Part shown: one piece after another, positions 11,783 through 24,846 of the stretch
How the letters are laid out: each line of letters opens with the position of its first letter
Numbering within the stretch: the stretch's first letter is position 1
From: Paramecium tetraurelia
Lineage: Eukaryota; Ciliophora; Oligohymenophorea; Peniculida; Parameciidae
Length of the DNA stretch: 64,000 bases
Reading direction: 5' to 3'
Assembly (NCBI RefSeq): GCF_000165425.1
Contig: NW_001799640.1
Location: 277,489-341,488 of the forward strand
Position numbers and translations under genes: made by a program
The notes under the pieces: model-generated
What the model was told of the DNA's origin: nothing
Database searches by the model: none
Seen by the model: the letters and a program-made list of their open reading frames with translations, nothing else

Positions 11783-13854
11783 TCACAACTCTCCCAACAT
11801 AACCAACACATCCAAAGAAACAAAGCATTCCAATGCCTCATAATTAACAAATCCCAAATTAGTGAACAATCTACCATAAAATTCATACATTACCTTGCTG
11901 TCTCCTTATTTCTAGACTCCGATCGTTACCAGAATTCTCTACTATCAGACCCTGGGAACATTGGCCTATCCTTTTGACTCTGATGTTTGAATATTGCAAT
12001 CCTCTTCTCATACAATTCATCAGGGGACAATGGTACTGCCATTGTTACTTTATCCAATTCCCACTCCTACCAAGCACCTCTATACAAGAGAGTGTTCAAA
12101 TTTGGTAATTGTTCCTTTACTTATGGCAACACTGCCAAGATAGATTCCAAACACACTCTATGAGTTCCATGTGGATCAGTCAAATCTCCAGCAGCATAAA
12201 TATACTCTGGTTGAATCTTCAATATTATATCCTTCACTATTTGCTTATCCTCTTCACCAAGTGGTTTCTTCTATGACTTACCAGTCTCATAAAATGGCAA
12301 ATCCAAGAAATGAATATTCTATTCCTCCACTCCTGTGCACAATGCAGCACTTCTTGCTTCAGTTCTTCTGATTATAGTCTTCACATAAGCCAGATCTGGA
12401 CCGTCTACTTCTCCAGGCTTCTTATCTTTGATCTATTTTTTCACTTTCTCATAAAATTCTTCTCCATTTCCACCAATCACCTTAGAAGTCTCCTTCAAAA
12501 CATCTGCAAATCTCAGAGCATCAAAATCAAACACTGCCAAATTACCACTCACCATATATACTACATGAACTTCATGACCCTAATTAGTTAGTTTCTTCAT
12601 AGTTCCACCCATACAAATCACATCATCATCTGGATGTGGTGAAAATATTATGATCTTCTATTTGCTTATTGCCTTCTTCTAAGTAAAGTATGATTCTGGC
12701 AATTTATCAGGTCTTCCTCCTGCTGGCCATCCAGTAATTCTAAATTTTATATTAATCTGCATACATTTATGTTAACTCTCTAAACACTGTCAAATTCACT
12801 ATCCCACAGTTTCCTTATCCAATCTAAGTGATCAACTCCAACAATCCATTGTCCTCGTAATCTTCCTACTATAATCTCAATATTGGCTTTCCCACTTTCT
12901 AACTCAACCATATCACTCCCTTCTTTGCTGTACTTAAATCGTACTTTATTTGCAATTCACCCTTCAACCCTTAAGCCTCCAACAACCAAGGTGCTTGATA
13001 TCTTGTCAACCCTTAAGCTGATGCTCTCTCCAAAACAAACAATGTGTTCTTGTGATTCTACAAGAATGTTGCAGGATACTATGATGAAAGTTAACCTTCA
13101 ATCACTGTCGATGCTATCCTTTACTTTCCTTCTGTGAATGCAGCTATTATGATCTTTTTTGCTTATAATATGGTTCCAATTCCCATTGTTATTGCATATT
13201 TTGGAACATTTTCAATTCCATAAAATGAAGACGAAGCATCTGCTCTTGTTTTCCTATCCAAAGTGATCAATCTGGTTTTGCTATTCACTGAAGATCCTGG
13301 CTCATTAAATCCAATGTGTCCTAAATTTATTGTCAAATCCTTTACCAGTGCTTCCAATGCCTAACAGCTAAAAGTCCAATCCCCCCTTCTCCAATATCAA
13401 CTTTTCGTAGTATTGACAAAAGTCCTCAATCTACTCCTTAATTAAGGTTCCGTCTGGGATATGAATGTTCTCCTTCTGAATGTCCACATGATTGAATAGA
13501 TTCTCGTGCATGAAATGGTAATACGAATGGAGAGATTCCTAAATTTATATACACGACACAGCTACCTTAGGAATTGGGAAATATTCATCCAAATTGAATG
13601 TTATCACATTCTAAAATGATAATCCTTCTTCCTTATGTAATCTAACTAGCTCCTTATAGACCTGAATTGGAGTTGATCCAGTAGCTAAACCCAGAACACA
13701 AGGGAGCTGCTAAGCTTATTTCTACTTGATAATTTGTGCTATCTCTCCAGCTATCCACACAGAAGCACATCTTTAGTTATTGAACACTTTAACTGGGATT
13801 TTTTCCTAATATTACATGTTTTTATAGTACGTAGGGATTTGTGGTGTTATTCAT
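11783..13854 (-). CDS. Two-domain glucosamine-6-phosphate deaminase-like / LmbE-like protein
   Basis: 648 residues, five introns (11871-11893, 12740-12764, 13321-13345, 13539-13565, 13806-13830). The N-terminal half is a NagB sugar-phosphate isomerase domain: [27 protein letters not shown], and [15 protein letters not shown]. The C-terminal half is an LmbE/PIG-L-type domain: [16 protein letters not shown] with the zinc-binding His-Pro-Asp-Asp-Asp, later DPHGTHR giving further metal histidines. This exact fusion is known from Bacteroidetes-type glucosamine-6-phosphate deaminase-like proteins. Expected chemistry: conversion of glucosamine-6-phosphate to fructose-6-phosphate plus ammonia, and possibly deacetylation. 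The five short introns and ciliate codons show it is a resident gene whatever its ultimate origin. Confidence 0.87.
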
Positions 13855-14154
13855 AAGAAATTAAATAATTTAATTTTTTTTTCATCTGGAAATTCTTTAA
13901 TAATCTGAGTTTGTTACTAATTGAATTTATATTTTATTAATCGATAATATTGGCATTTATTCAAATTCTGATTTTTATTACATTGAGGAATTTCTTCAAT
14001 TTTTCTCCATTAATAAACAAAACAGAAAAATAAAAAATCTTATTTAAATTTCGATATTATCTATTATATAAAAAGTTCGAAAACAGTAGAATTGATGTGA
14101 ATTGCTTATGTAATTATTAGAAAAGAATCATCATTATAAATGAGCAAATATTTT
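13855..14154. other. Intergenic stretch, no gene seen
   Basis: About 300 bp of AT-rich sequence between the stop of the PKG-type kinase gene and the start of the NagB-LmbE gene, both on the minus strand. No coding frame or distinct motif. Confidence 0.5.
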
Positions 14155-16652
14155 TCAAAATTCTGAGTCCCAATCGACAGCGACTGTGCAAATCATATCA
14201 GGACTTGTATCTCGTGTAATCATCTCTAGGAAGGGTATTTCCTCAAACTTGGATTATTAGAGTTTGGGAATGTGTGGAGGTTTAATTCCCATCATTTCTA
14301 AGTCTTCCTTGAAAATTATAGGACCAATTGTTTACCCACTAAAATCCATCGAACCAAGTATGAACTTTGAGGGCGTCATAAGATCCCCCCAATCTTAACT
14401 CAGGTGTCCTATTCATCAATTGATCCATCAATTTAATGGCCTTGAAATCCTTCAAAAATTAAGGGTACTCTACTCTCCCATTCAGAATGGCTTCTTAGAT
14501 TATGTATCTAAAATATAAGAGGATTAATACGGGTCATCATCTTCGTTGCCAGCAAAGGGCACTTCTCCGCACATCAATTCGAAAAAGCAGATGCCCAAAG
14601 ACCACAAATCTGTGGAGAAGGTGTAACCTTTGCCTTTCAATATTTCAGGAGACATGTAATGAGGTGTGCCAACAATAGTGTAAGTCTTAGAAGCTCTAGA
14701 TTTTAACACTTTGGCAGTACCCATATCTATCAACTTTAAATACCCATCTTCCATGACAATGAAGTTCTCAGGTTTTACATCTCTGTAGATGATGTGATAA
14801 GAGTGGAGTTTCTCTAAAATATTAATCATCTAAGCTATGTAGAATTGAGTTTCATATGAATTCAAAAGACCTAGATCTCTAATAACATGAAATAGTTCCT
14901 TTCCTTTGACATATTCAGTCAATAAGTATATGTAATTTTGATCCTTAAAGGACCTATGAAAGCAGACCAAACTTGGATGATTCAACAAATCTAAAGCTTG
15001 TTTCTCATTCTTTATGTGTCTTTCCGTATTATTTGCAATAATATTTACTTTTGGAACACATTTCATGACATGCAAATTTTATTGAGGGATATCTTTAACC
15101 AAATAAGCATTTCCAAAGGTGCCTTCCCCTAAAAGCTATAATCCAATGAAGTCTTCTAAGGTAAGCAGAGAGTAATTGCTTTTTTATCGTTTCTCTAACA
15201 AACTTGAAGATCCAGCTCTGTCCTTATTCTTCTTTACTACAGTTTCCAATTCTCCTCCAATACACTCAAAGAATTGCTTAAAAGGAAGCACAGACAATGT
15301 GGTTTTACTTGTAGTTACTATATCCGAACTAATTTTCCTTTTAGACTCCTCAACTTGGAGGAATGTGTCTCCAAACAATTGACCATTGTTAAATAGTTGT
15401 CCATTAAACTCTAATTAACCATCAAGAATAATAATGAGTTTGTCAATCATTTAATTTTTCGAGAATAAGTATTCTTTACTTTCATATGTCTTTATTTTAA
15501 AGTTTGACACTATCTTTTAAATTTACATCTTTGTCAGATCCCTTAATTAAGGGTGTTTTTCAAATGCCCATTTCTGCATATTTGTATAAATGATCAACTA
15601 TGCAACTAAATAAATACAATTATGGTACCTGAATCTTCTCTCCCAAAATAGTTGTAATATCTTCTCTACTCAACGATAACAAATTCACATCCTCATCATT
15701 GGCTTTTACAGTTGCTCCTCTTACACAATTACCAAAAAGGGCTTGCTCTCCAAAGGAATCCCCCTAGTTCATGTATCTCAAGAATTATCCCTACTTCGTG
15801 ACTTAGACTATTCCTTTCTGTATGATGTAGAATGAATTTGCCATGTCTCCCTCATTGACAATTATCTCTCCCTACTTAAATTTTAATGTTATCAACACAT
15901 TGGCTATACTGTCTCTCTACTCTTCAGTCATAAAGTCTAAAACTCTCAATATACAACACAATACCAAAAAATTTAACTTAATCCAAGAATTTCCTATTTG
16001 TCTCATATGCCTTTTATTGGATATCCTCAACTGCCTTTCTGAATTTCTTTCTTTCCAATACCCAAAATCCGCAATCGCCTATTGCTTATACTGATGCAGA
16101 TCTTGGTGCATGATACATTAAGGCCAATTCCCCAAAATACGCTGGAGTTTTCAATACTCGCTTAACCTCCTCATTTATGATTATTTTACAATCTCCCCTT
16201 TCTTACTTATTAATGATGAAATCTACCAATTATAAAAAATAATGTTGCTTTATCCCCCTGTTTAAATACGAAATCTGTGTTTTTAGCTGTAACATAATAC
16301 ATCTCATCAATTAGTTTAGCTCTACCTTTAATACTTTTCTTTACTTGTCATCATTGTCAAGCTGGGCAAACATAAAGTGATCACCAAAGGCATTCAAAAT
16401 CATTTAAAAATCAAAAGGGGATTTCTCCTTCGCCTACTTAACCACATTCTCATGAATTTGCTCCTCCATCACTTCTATTTTGGCTTAACGTTTCTTGTCC
16501 CCTCTTCTTGGCTTCATGATTTAGTTGCATAAACTTACTTCCGCAGGCAAACTACTCATCGAGTAATTTCCTTTTAAAGGTTAAACTGTAGGCATGGGAT
16601 CTATAGTGATTTCAGGCTGAGGTTATGGAATTTTACTTATACAAACTCCCAT
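14155..16652 (-). CDS. cGMP-dependent-type protein kinase with three cyclic-nucleotide domains
   Basis: 781 residues, introns at 14308-14335, 14508-14530, 15598-15628, 15943-15964, 16202-16226 and 16322-16344. It starts M-G-V-C, a possible N-myristoylation/palmitoylation signal. Three tandem cNMP-binding domains follow. The first two have complete phosphate cassettes (FGELALMYHAPRSASV and FGEQALFGNCVRGATV); the third is degenerate (FGDTFLQVEE, no Arg). The C-terminal kinase shows GEGTFGNAYLVKD, the ATP Lys in HVMKC, YRDVKPENF, TIVGTPHYMSPE and an AGC-type tail (HTWFDGFQWEDL ... PPHIPKL). The architecture resembles alveolate PKG, activated by cGMP. The DFG motif is D-M-G (LIDMGTAK). Confidence 0.92.
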
Positions 16653-17020
16653 TTTATAAATAATTATTAAATATGCACACTAATTTTAAATAAAATATTA
16701 TTATGGTATCCCAAGCAAGATATTGATCTTACTATTAGAATTGTATCTATATATTCAAGATTCTCAGGTTTCACTCCAAACATCAGTCATCAAGGTATTA
16801 TCAATTAAAATACTCAAATAATATTTAACTATTTATAAACAATTTAATTAAGACTCTATTTTTATCAAAGCAAAATACTTTTAGATCAATTAACATCCAA
16901 AACAAAATCGTCCTTAGCATCATAATTCTTTCACTATTAAATATTTAAACTATCAACATTTGATGATGATGCTGATCTTTTTATATATATTAAGTTAACG
17001 ATTTGCCTTTATTAATATTT
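16653..17020. other. AT-rich intergenic stretch
   Basis: No convincing open frame on either strand. It lies upstream of the PKG-type kinase gene. Confidence 0.4.
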
Positions 17021-17724
17021 TCATGATTTTTATTGTTAGTGTACTTCTACATTTTCAAAGTCCTATAATATTTCCTCTTTCTTAAATTTTTTCGAGGCAA
17101 TAATAGTAATAATTTTATTCTAACCCTTGTTTTATTCTAAATACCTAGTTAATTAAGTTAAAATCCTTTTCGAAAGTCTAGATCTTCAACACCAATTCAT
17201 ATATTTATTTATTTCTTTTACAATACTGTTTTCTGACTTTGAATCTGTTTCTATGTTCTAAATTATGAAATTATTCTTGAATAATCCCAACAAAGGACCC
17301 CTCCTTATTGAACTTGAATCTTGGTATTGATCATATTTTGTATTCTATCATGAGAAGGATTTAATTATAAAATTGAGTTTAAATAACTATTTCTCATTTG
17401 TTTAAATTACTTTAAATTTTCACTAAAAATATTACATTGTCCTCAAGATCTATTATTTGTTTAATATACCAATAAATTATGCTAATTTCAGTTGTCAATA
17501 TAGTCTGGCCTATAAAGAAAGGGAATTAAGGGATATTGAAAAAGGTTTCAAAATCCTTGAATTAGCAATACCAAAAATATTTTTAGCAACTAAAACTGGT
17601 TTCTTCCTAATTCTCGAATGTAAATTATAGATGCAAAGTAAAGGCTTGGTTGTAATAACGTATATTTAAAAAAAAGTCTTATTTTGATTTTTTGATGTTT
17701 TTATGAAATGAATTCTGTTTCCAT
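17021..17724 (-). CDS. Unresolved small gene or gene remnant
   Basis: The 3' part is clearly protein-like. From TGA 17021-17023 back to about 17360 one frame with a 25-nt intron near 17120 reads a basic, helical segment (FVGIIQEQFHNLEHRN, YELVLKIQTFEKDF, KKFKKEEILQDFENVEVH). Upstream, an ATG at 17722-17724 opens a second coding-looking stretch, but I could not join the two with clean GT..AG introns, and TGA codons interrupt each frame. It may be a real gene whose exons I misplace, or a decayed one. I recognise no domain. Confidence 0.35.
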
Positions 17725-17824
17725 AGCTTTTTATGACTAATATTTAATTTTACGTAAATCATATAAAATTATCTTAAAATTTAATATGTTTCAGAAGCTC
17801 ATTAGAAAAATAAGGAGTTTAAAA

Positions 17825-19429
17825 ATGAGAAATTAAATCATATTAGCCAACATCCTATTTCTAACCATTGTCATTTTATTGCCAATTTCAGCATTTTATG
17901 CTTAGTCGAAAATTTTTACTTATATATCAAGTCACTCAACTGAACTATTGCAAGTCTAGTAGGATAAAAGTCAACTTATAATTATTGGAAATATGTTAAT
18001 GAGAAGAGTGGCTTTATAACATATAAAAAGTAATATTATTGTTCTTATTAAGTAATAAACCAATTGGAATCTATTTCGAAATCTTACAATTATTTTGATT
18101 ACAACAACATTACAATAGATTTGAAATATCCTCTGCCTGCGTGTGTTCCATCTGCTTATTTAAAAGGAGATGACTATTTCATCAATTATGAATCCTTTTG
18201 CTATCAAGCTAATGGATTAAATGATTCAATTACTCTGCCTAAAAATGACACTTCAGTTCAATCACTCCATTCCACTTTAACTTTATTGAGTGGTTACTCC
18301 ATGATTTTTGGATTAGATATAGTGAAATTGAAAGAATACTTTCATATCGGAGCTGTCTCGAACATTTAGTATCTGGCAACATACCCTGTTAGCTACCTAA
18401 TCAAAACTTATAATGTACTAAAGCGACCTTGGTAATAGACATATCATATTTAGGTATCAGAATCACGTTCAAGCCTATTCGAAGAACCCAGATTTGAACA
18501 TTAGTTACACTCCCCCATTTAATCATTTTCTTAGTTAAACCTTGGAAGTTTCAATATGTTATTCAATTAAATCGAAAGCGAAGGAACTTATCGCTGTTTC
18601 TAAAACTCAATTAAGATTTGACTCATATATGATTCCGTAGATCCCCTATAATGTATTTCTATTGGATAATACAGGTGTTGTGTTATACACTAATTCAGAT
18701 AACTATTTTAATGACTCCTAGTCAATCTATTTATATAATTAGAGCATCACAGGTTTTAACAAAACTGATTGGCTAATAATCTAAGAAAATTCGTTAAACA
18801 ACAATTAAACCCCCCAAATTTTCTACCATAAACTATCAAATCAATCTGTGTATCTAATTGCATTTTAACTTCCTAATCAAGAATATACTCTCATCATGTA
18901 TTTGTAATATATAATTTTGAGATACTCGAACATTACTACTACAATTGAGATGTAAGGGAGATTGGATGAAAAAAATTAAGAATTAAATACGATCTTTATG
19001 AAGATGATAGTTTCTAATTTTTCCTTCTCAGTTTTTCTTATGTTACTTGAGTTTATTGTAATAGTGCAAATTTTCGCGCCTATTCATAGACTCACTATGG
19101 AGATTAGACAGCATACTTTGCGGGTAGGGAATAACATTAACCGAGAAATCTTTAAGTTAATTAATAATAAACCAGTAGGCAATCAATTTTTAATTCTTTA
19201 ACAAAAGATGCTAAATATTGAAAATTTATTAAACGGAAATTAAAACAATAAGAGCAAGATTTGCAAAATATATGAATAAATTTAATACAATAAAAAGGAG
19301 AGACCTTTCAAAGTTAAGTAATTAAGAAAAGCAACATTGGATTTGAAGGATGATTAACACCAACTTAAACAAAAAATTAAGAATATCATAAAACTTCTAT
19401 TCAATCATGAAGAAACAATAAATAATTGA
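17825..19429 (+). CDS. Membrane sensor protein with extracellular dCache domain
   Basis: 519 residues; introns at 18030-18052 and 18432-18453. A signal-anchor helix (LANILFLTIVILLPISAFYA) is followed by about 330 extracellular residues with several N-x-S/T sites and dCache_1-like landmarks: LKRPWYQNHVQ with the typical Arg-Pro-Trp-Tyr, YTPPFNHFLSQTLEVSICYS, and VFLLDNTGVVLYT. A second hydrophobic helix (VFLMLLEFIVIVQIFAPI) leads into a coiled, lysine-rich cytosolic tail of about 130 residues. dCache domains bind small ligands such as amino acids in chemoreceptors. No kinase, cyclase or HAMP domain is recognisable in the tail, so output must go through a partner. The second intron is fixed by the Trp-Tyr junction. 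Confidence 0.75.
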
Positions 19430-19493
19430 TTGCAATTAGCAATATAAGTTCTAGTGAATTGACTAAATACGATTAAATGGTGTCTCATTATAA

Positions 19494-20099
19494 TCAAGAA
19501 TCGAATTTTCTTCTCTAATATGGTCTTCGTTGCTTAAATGCCACTCTTTTGTCTTGCTCTGCTTTCTTAACTGAATTCTCATTTTCCAAATTGGTTTTAA
19601 TGAAGGATTCAACCGTCCCTTTCCTAATATTTAGATTTTAGGCAGGCAACACCACAAATTTTTCTTAGGTCTTTAAATATAAAGGAAAATGAGCCGTCTG
19701 ATAAGGCATATCATAATCTTTAAGGTTGCTTCTTGCAGCGTTTATTGTCTAAAGTCATTGTTAAACGAATACATTCTAAAACTCTTTGAATTGATCTTTG
19801 AGCTGTTTCCTTTGGATCATAATTTACTCATTGATTGCAGATGCCTTCTTCAGACATAATTTAACAAATTCTTCGTTTTCTGCATTATTATTATTATTCT
19901 AAAGTGGAGGTTGTTATTTAGCAAAGAATGATTCTTGATGTGATATGTAATCAGATTTAATATCATCAGCAACTCTTTCATATTCATGTGATTCCTAATA
20001 GGGTTGTTGACTTGATTGTTCACCATTGTAATCACTGGTGTATTTACTGATGATGTCAACATCTTGGACGTCGCTTTCTTCTTCATTTTGACTTGACAT
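19494..20099 (-). CDS. Small charged protein of unknown function
   Basis: 193 residues, one 24-nt intron (19749-19772). The N-terminus is acidic and serine/glutamine-rich (SSQNEEESDVQDVDIISKY), with a run of five Asn, followed by a likely coiled coil (KKASAINEQIMIQRKQLKDQ) and a basic tail rich in Arg/Lys. I recognise no family. It converges on the dCache gene with a 64-bp gap. The size, kept frame and Gln codons support a real gene. Confidence 0.6.
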
Positions 20100-20197
20100 T
20101 TATATTTCTATTTTATAATGTAAATAAAATAATATACTCTTGCAATTGCAATCAATTAAAAAAAATTATGTTGTAAAGAATTGAAAATAATAAGAAT

Positions 20198-20858
20198 TCA
20201 TTGTTTGCCTTGCAATTGATTCACTAACCCTTAAATTTTATTATCCTTAATTTGTAAGAGCTATTCAAGTTTTTTAACTTTCAATTATAAAATTTCGACA
20301 GTTTCTTTTAACTCCGAAATTGCTTGATTCTTCTCAGCCAAGATGAATCCAAAATCTTGGTTTTGTAGGGGATCCTCCTACACTGACTATTTTTGTTGCT
20401 ATTAATATTACTGTTGCTTTTATTATTCAAGTGCCTTTTTCTCCAATTCTTTTTATTGTTCCAAATATTTCTCAATCTTAATTTATAAAAACTTCAAAAC
20501 TCTTTCAATAGCTTCTGGTGAACAAGCAATAACACTATCAATATCATTTTTAGATAATTGAAATCCAAGTTTCTTGAAAACCTAACAGATTGTATTTATA
20601 TGTACTTTCAAATTGAGAGTGCTCCAATTGTATTACTTTTGTTAAACACTATGAGCTTGAGGGTAATTATGCTTCTCAACTAATTTGGGCAAGTAATGGT
20701 ATACAATTTCAGCTACCATAGCTCCATCTGCAAAATCTCTTTGAATATTCTTCTTAGCCCTTGAGAGTGGGAGTTTGTCTAACTGTAATTTAAATTTAAG
20801 AATTTACCCAAGCATAAATATTTTACAACTCTAATTCGGAAAGTGGAGGTAAATCCAT
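20198..20858 (-). CDS. SPEF1: SPEF1/CLAMP-type calponin-homology microtubule protein
   Basis: 211 residues, one 25-nt intron (20783-20807). It begins DLPPLSELELQNIYAW and continues LDKLPLSRAKKNIQRDFADG, VAEIVYHYLPKLVEKHNYPQ and YNWSTLNLKVH, a close match to the N-terminal CH domain of SPEF1 (CLAMP). The C-terminal part is a glutamine-rich linker and a coiled coil ending near LKVKKLEQLLQIKDNK. SPEF1 bundles and stabilises microtubules, notably the central pair of motile cilia; a ciliary or cortical role fits a ciliate. Length is close to animal SPEF1 (about 235). Confidence 0.93.
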
Positions 20859-21079
20859 AAAGAAGGTACAACTTAAATATAAAATAATTTAAATAATCTT
20901 GTAATAACATTGCTTTCAAATTAATAATTGTATTATCACTTCTACGCTTACCTGACACTAAGGAATGATGTCCAAATCTTTGGATAAAATAATTGCAATT
21001 TTATAATTTAATTTTATAGCCACAATAAATGTTATTATTATCCTAGCGCCAATCAACTTAACTCTAGGAATTAGAAATA

Positions 21080-22030
21080 ATGAAGGCATCCATTTTAGGT
21101 TTGAAGTCTTTTCGTTCTAGAAACCCTTCAAATGAAAGATCACAAACCTATTAGAGATCATTGAAATTTTCAATAGACAATTAAAGATAGAAAAACAATG
21201 GGCAATCATATTCTGGTGAAAAACAAGTAAAGAGTTAACATCATTCTATAGTTGAATTTAAGTTCATAGAACTAAAAGGTTGAAAATTTGATTGCAACTT
21301 GGACCCATCAAAAAAATTCATAATCTTTGCATTCAAGTTCCAATATAGTTATAACTGGTAAGTTAATTACTGATGTGCGTTAAGTTGCTTAATTGGATGA
21401 TCAAAACAAGGAATCAATCAAGCCACACATCATTATAGAAGAGGATGCAGTGTTTACAGAAGAAAGGGAGAATTAACCTTTTATTTAAAACAATAAACAT
21501 AAGCAGGTTAAAACTCCAGTTCATTTGATTGCTCCGAACAAGAGTTATAAAGAGCAATGTATTAAATTTGTTAATGAAGAAACTCAAGAAATGAGGAAAT
21601 GGAATGGAGTAAAGAAGTTACAGAATTAAAATTATCAAAGACCATAGACTACAAAGGCAAACCCTGGAAATTAAGCTAAATCATCACCTCTTGTGTTTAA
21701 AGAGCAGTCATTGCAGAATCCAATGAAAATATCATTTATAGATCAAACAAAACTCAATAAGCAATAGAGTGGACCAAATAATAATAAAAATGTGTTGTAT
21801 TCTTCGAAAATAGTTAAAAAGAATAACATAGGCGTTCCTGAAGAAATTCAATAGGACAATTAATTCATTCCAGAATTAGAAAGACTAAAGGAGTAGATTT
21901 TATCAACATACTTAAAATAAAATCGTGCTCTTATTGGATCTTAAAATTAAATTCTAAAGTATATGAGTGTAATAAATTTAGAAATTTCGATTAAATCCTG
22001 TATATTTTAAAGCAGGATTTCCAAAAATGA
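21080..22030 (+). CDS. Glutamine/lysine-rich protein of unknown function
   Basis: 300 residues, introns at 21227-21251 and 21959-21981. The protein is polar and basic with low-complexity stretches; the only structured part seems to be a short predicted coiled coil near the end (FIPELERLKEQILSTYLKQN). The second intron is chosen because it lets the gene stop at 22028-22030, just before the convergent phosphatase gene; without it the frame would run through that gene. No family recognised. Confidence 0.55.
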
Positions 22031-22067
22031 AAATCTATCTATATGGAGTATTAAATATGAAGAATTA

Positions 22068-22475
22068 TCATTTAAAAGTTTTGAGTTATTTCAAGAACCC
22101 TTGGTTAGGTTCTGCTCTTGGGTGTCTTTCTTTGACGTAATTAAAAGCCTTTTCTGCATCAATAGATAATTTTCTCATAACATAGGCTATAATAATGCTA
22201 ACCGATCTGCTTTAACCTCCATAACAATGAACTAAAATATTTTTGTTTTATGCAACAACTTGATCGATGTACTGTATGCATTCTTCAAAATATTGTGAGA
22301 TATCATTTTCTGGTTTATCTTCAATGAGGATGCATTTGTATTAAAACTTTAATGGGAAGTATTTTGGCAATTGTCCAATAATCAGAATATTTGAAATCTT
22401 TTGCTTTTTAAGCCAATATAAGTCTTTGGCATAGACAATTGAGGACAGGTAAACATGAGGGATTATTTCTGACAT
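22068..22475 (-). CDS. Dual-specificity protein phosphatase
   Basis: An intron-free gene of 135 residues. It starts SEIIPHVYLSSIVYAKD, the usual DSP opening, and has the catalytic loop VHCYGGQSRSVSIIIAYVM (C-x5-R with following Ser) and a downstream KAFNYVKERHPRAEPNQGFLKQL, the normal family C-terminus. The general-acid Asp is probably the one in EDKPENDIS. It removes phosphate from Ser/Thr and Tyr residues. It is a bare catalytic domain of the small atypical DSP type; the substrate cannot be told. Only 37 bp separate its stop from the convergent upstream gene. Confidence 0.92.
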
Positions 22476-22539
22476 TCAGTAGTTAAATCGTAAATAATAT
22501 AATGGATATTTATAAATCATTAATTATCAATATAATAAT

Positions 22540-24114
22540 ATGCAAACTGCATCTATATTTAATGGAATATATGTAGTATAAAAAAAGATATCTTCTGGGT
22601 CATTTGGAGTGGTGCTTCTGGGACAAGATAAAGAGAGAAATGTTGATGTGGCGATAAAAATAGAAAAAGAGGAGAATGAGGATGTGCGTTCATTAGAGAG
22701 GGAAGTTTAAGTCTTGGAAAGATTGTAAGGAACTGATGGGGTACCGAAATTGTTGTGGCATGGGCAGTAGGATGAATACAATGTAATCATTCTGCAGTTG
22801 TTGGGGAAGGATCTATCCCATTTCATGAAGACAAAGAAGAAGTTTTCTTTTAAAACCACGATACAGTTGGGCATTCAAATTGTGCATGTTTTAGAGAGGA
22901 TACATAACAAAGGTGTTGTGCATAGAGATCTGAAACCAGAAAATATTTTATTCGGAATTGAAGATGAATCATCTAAAATATACGTAGTCGATTTTGGGAT
23001 CAGCAAAATATATAGAGATGCTCAAGGAAATATTTTGTAATTGCTATTTGTTATGAGTTAGACCCTTCAGAGACAATGCATCATTTATAGGTACTACAAG
23101 GTATGCATCGATTGCTGCACATAAGGGTCATGAATTAAGTAGGAAGGATGATATCGAATCATTAATATATGTGTTATTGTATTTCATGAAAGGGTAAAGG
23201 AATCTTGAATTATCAGAAGTCTAGGCAGCTTCCATGGCAAAATATGCAGAATGTCAGTGATGAAGAAAGAACTGTCAAAGTCGGTGAAATGAAAATGAAC
23301 ATGGATCCTCGAGAATTGTGCAAAGATGTACCAATTGAGTTTGCTAAAATTCTAGAGTAAGTTGATTGTACTAAAGTCTATAGATATCTGAAATAATTAC
23401 AATATAACAGTGACCCTAATTATTATTTCGTGTATCATCAATTCGAAAAGGCTGCTGAAAATCAAGGAATCCAATTAGATAATATATTTGATTGGGATTA
23501 ATAGTAATAGATGAAGATCTCACAGAGTAATAATGAGAATATAGATAATTTATAACGATCAAATACTCAATAATAATTGTAACCTCCTTAATCGACTGAG
23601 ATGAAGAAATCAATTGAGAAACAAGGATCCAATTTGATTAGATAGTAAATTTCAAGTTGTATCAGATAGATTAAGCAACAATCAATTTTTAATCCCACCT
23701 TCCCAATTGAAAAGACAAGATTCCCAGTAGCCCAGCGTGGTTTCTGGGAGTGTGATGTTGAGTACTTACAATTCAATAAGGCCCAAATACTAAGCTTCAC
23801 AAATGGCTTTTGATATCAAAGTGTGTGATGATAATTCTCCTTAAGATATTAATTAGAATATGAAGTAGACTGCTGAAACAGGTAATTAAAATGGTGGATA
23901 AAATTCATGCGCTGAGACAGTTTGTTGGAAAGATTCAGTTTTTGAGGAGAACTTTGAAGAAATACCACTAGCTAAAAAGTACGGTATGCTCAAGTAGAAA
24001 GGAGTTGAAATGTATGTCATTTTATTGTATGAAAAGACCAAAAAAGAGAAAAACTAGTTAAAGTCCAATTAAATAAAGGAAAAAGAATTGAATTTAGATA
24101 TTAATTAATTATGA
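22540..24114 (+). CDS. Casein kinase 1-like protein kinase
   Basis: 488 residues; introns at 23037-23061, 23194-23224, 23357-23383 and 23645-23669. The kinase domain fills the first 290 residues: [15 protein letters not shown] Lys in [27 protein letters not shown], and the CK1-specific stretches [25 protein letters not shown] and MKGQLPWQNM. The 27-nt third intron, when removed, gives [16 protein letters not shown], matching the CK1 C-lobe. A long glutamine/serine-rich tail follows. CK1 kinases are constitutively active Ser/Thr kinases with many substrates. The insertion in the glycine loop region and the divergent tail are typical of the large ciliate CK1 expansion. Confidence 0.92.
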
Positions 24115-24136
24115 CATTATTGAATTGTAAATATGT

Positions 24137-24836
<700 letters not shown>

Positions 24837-24846
24837 TTTTATAATA

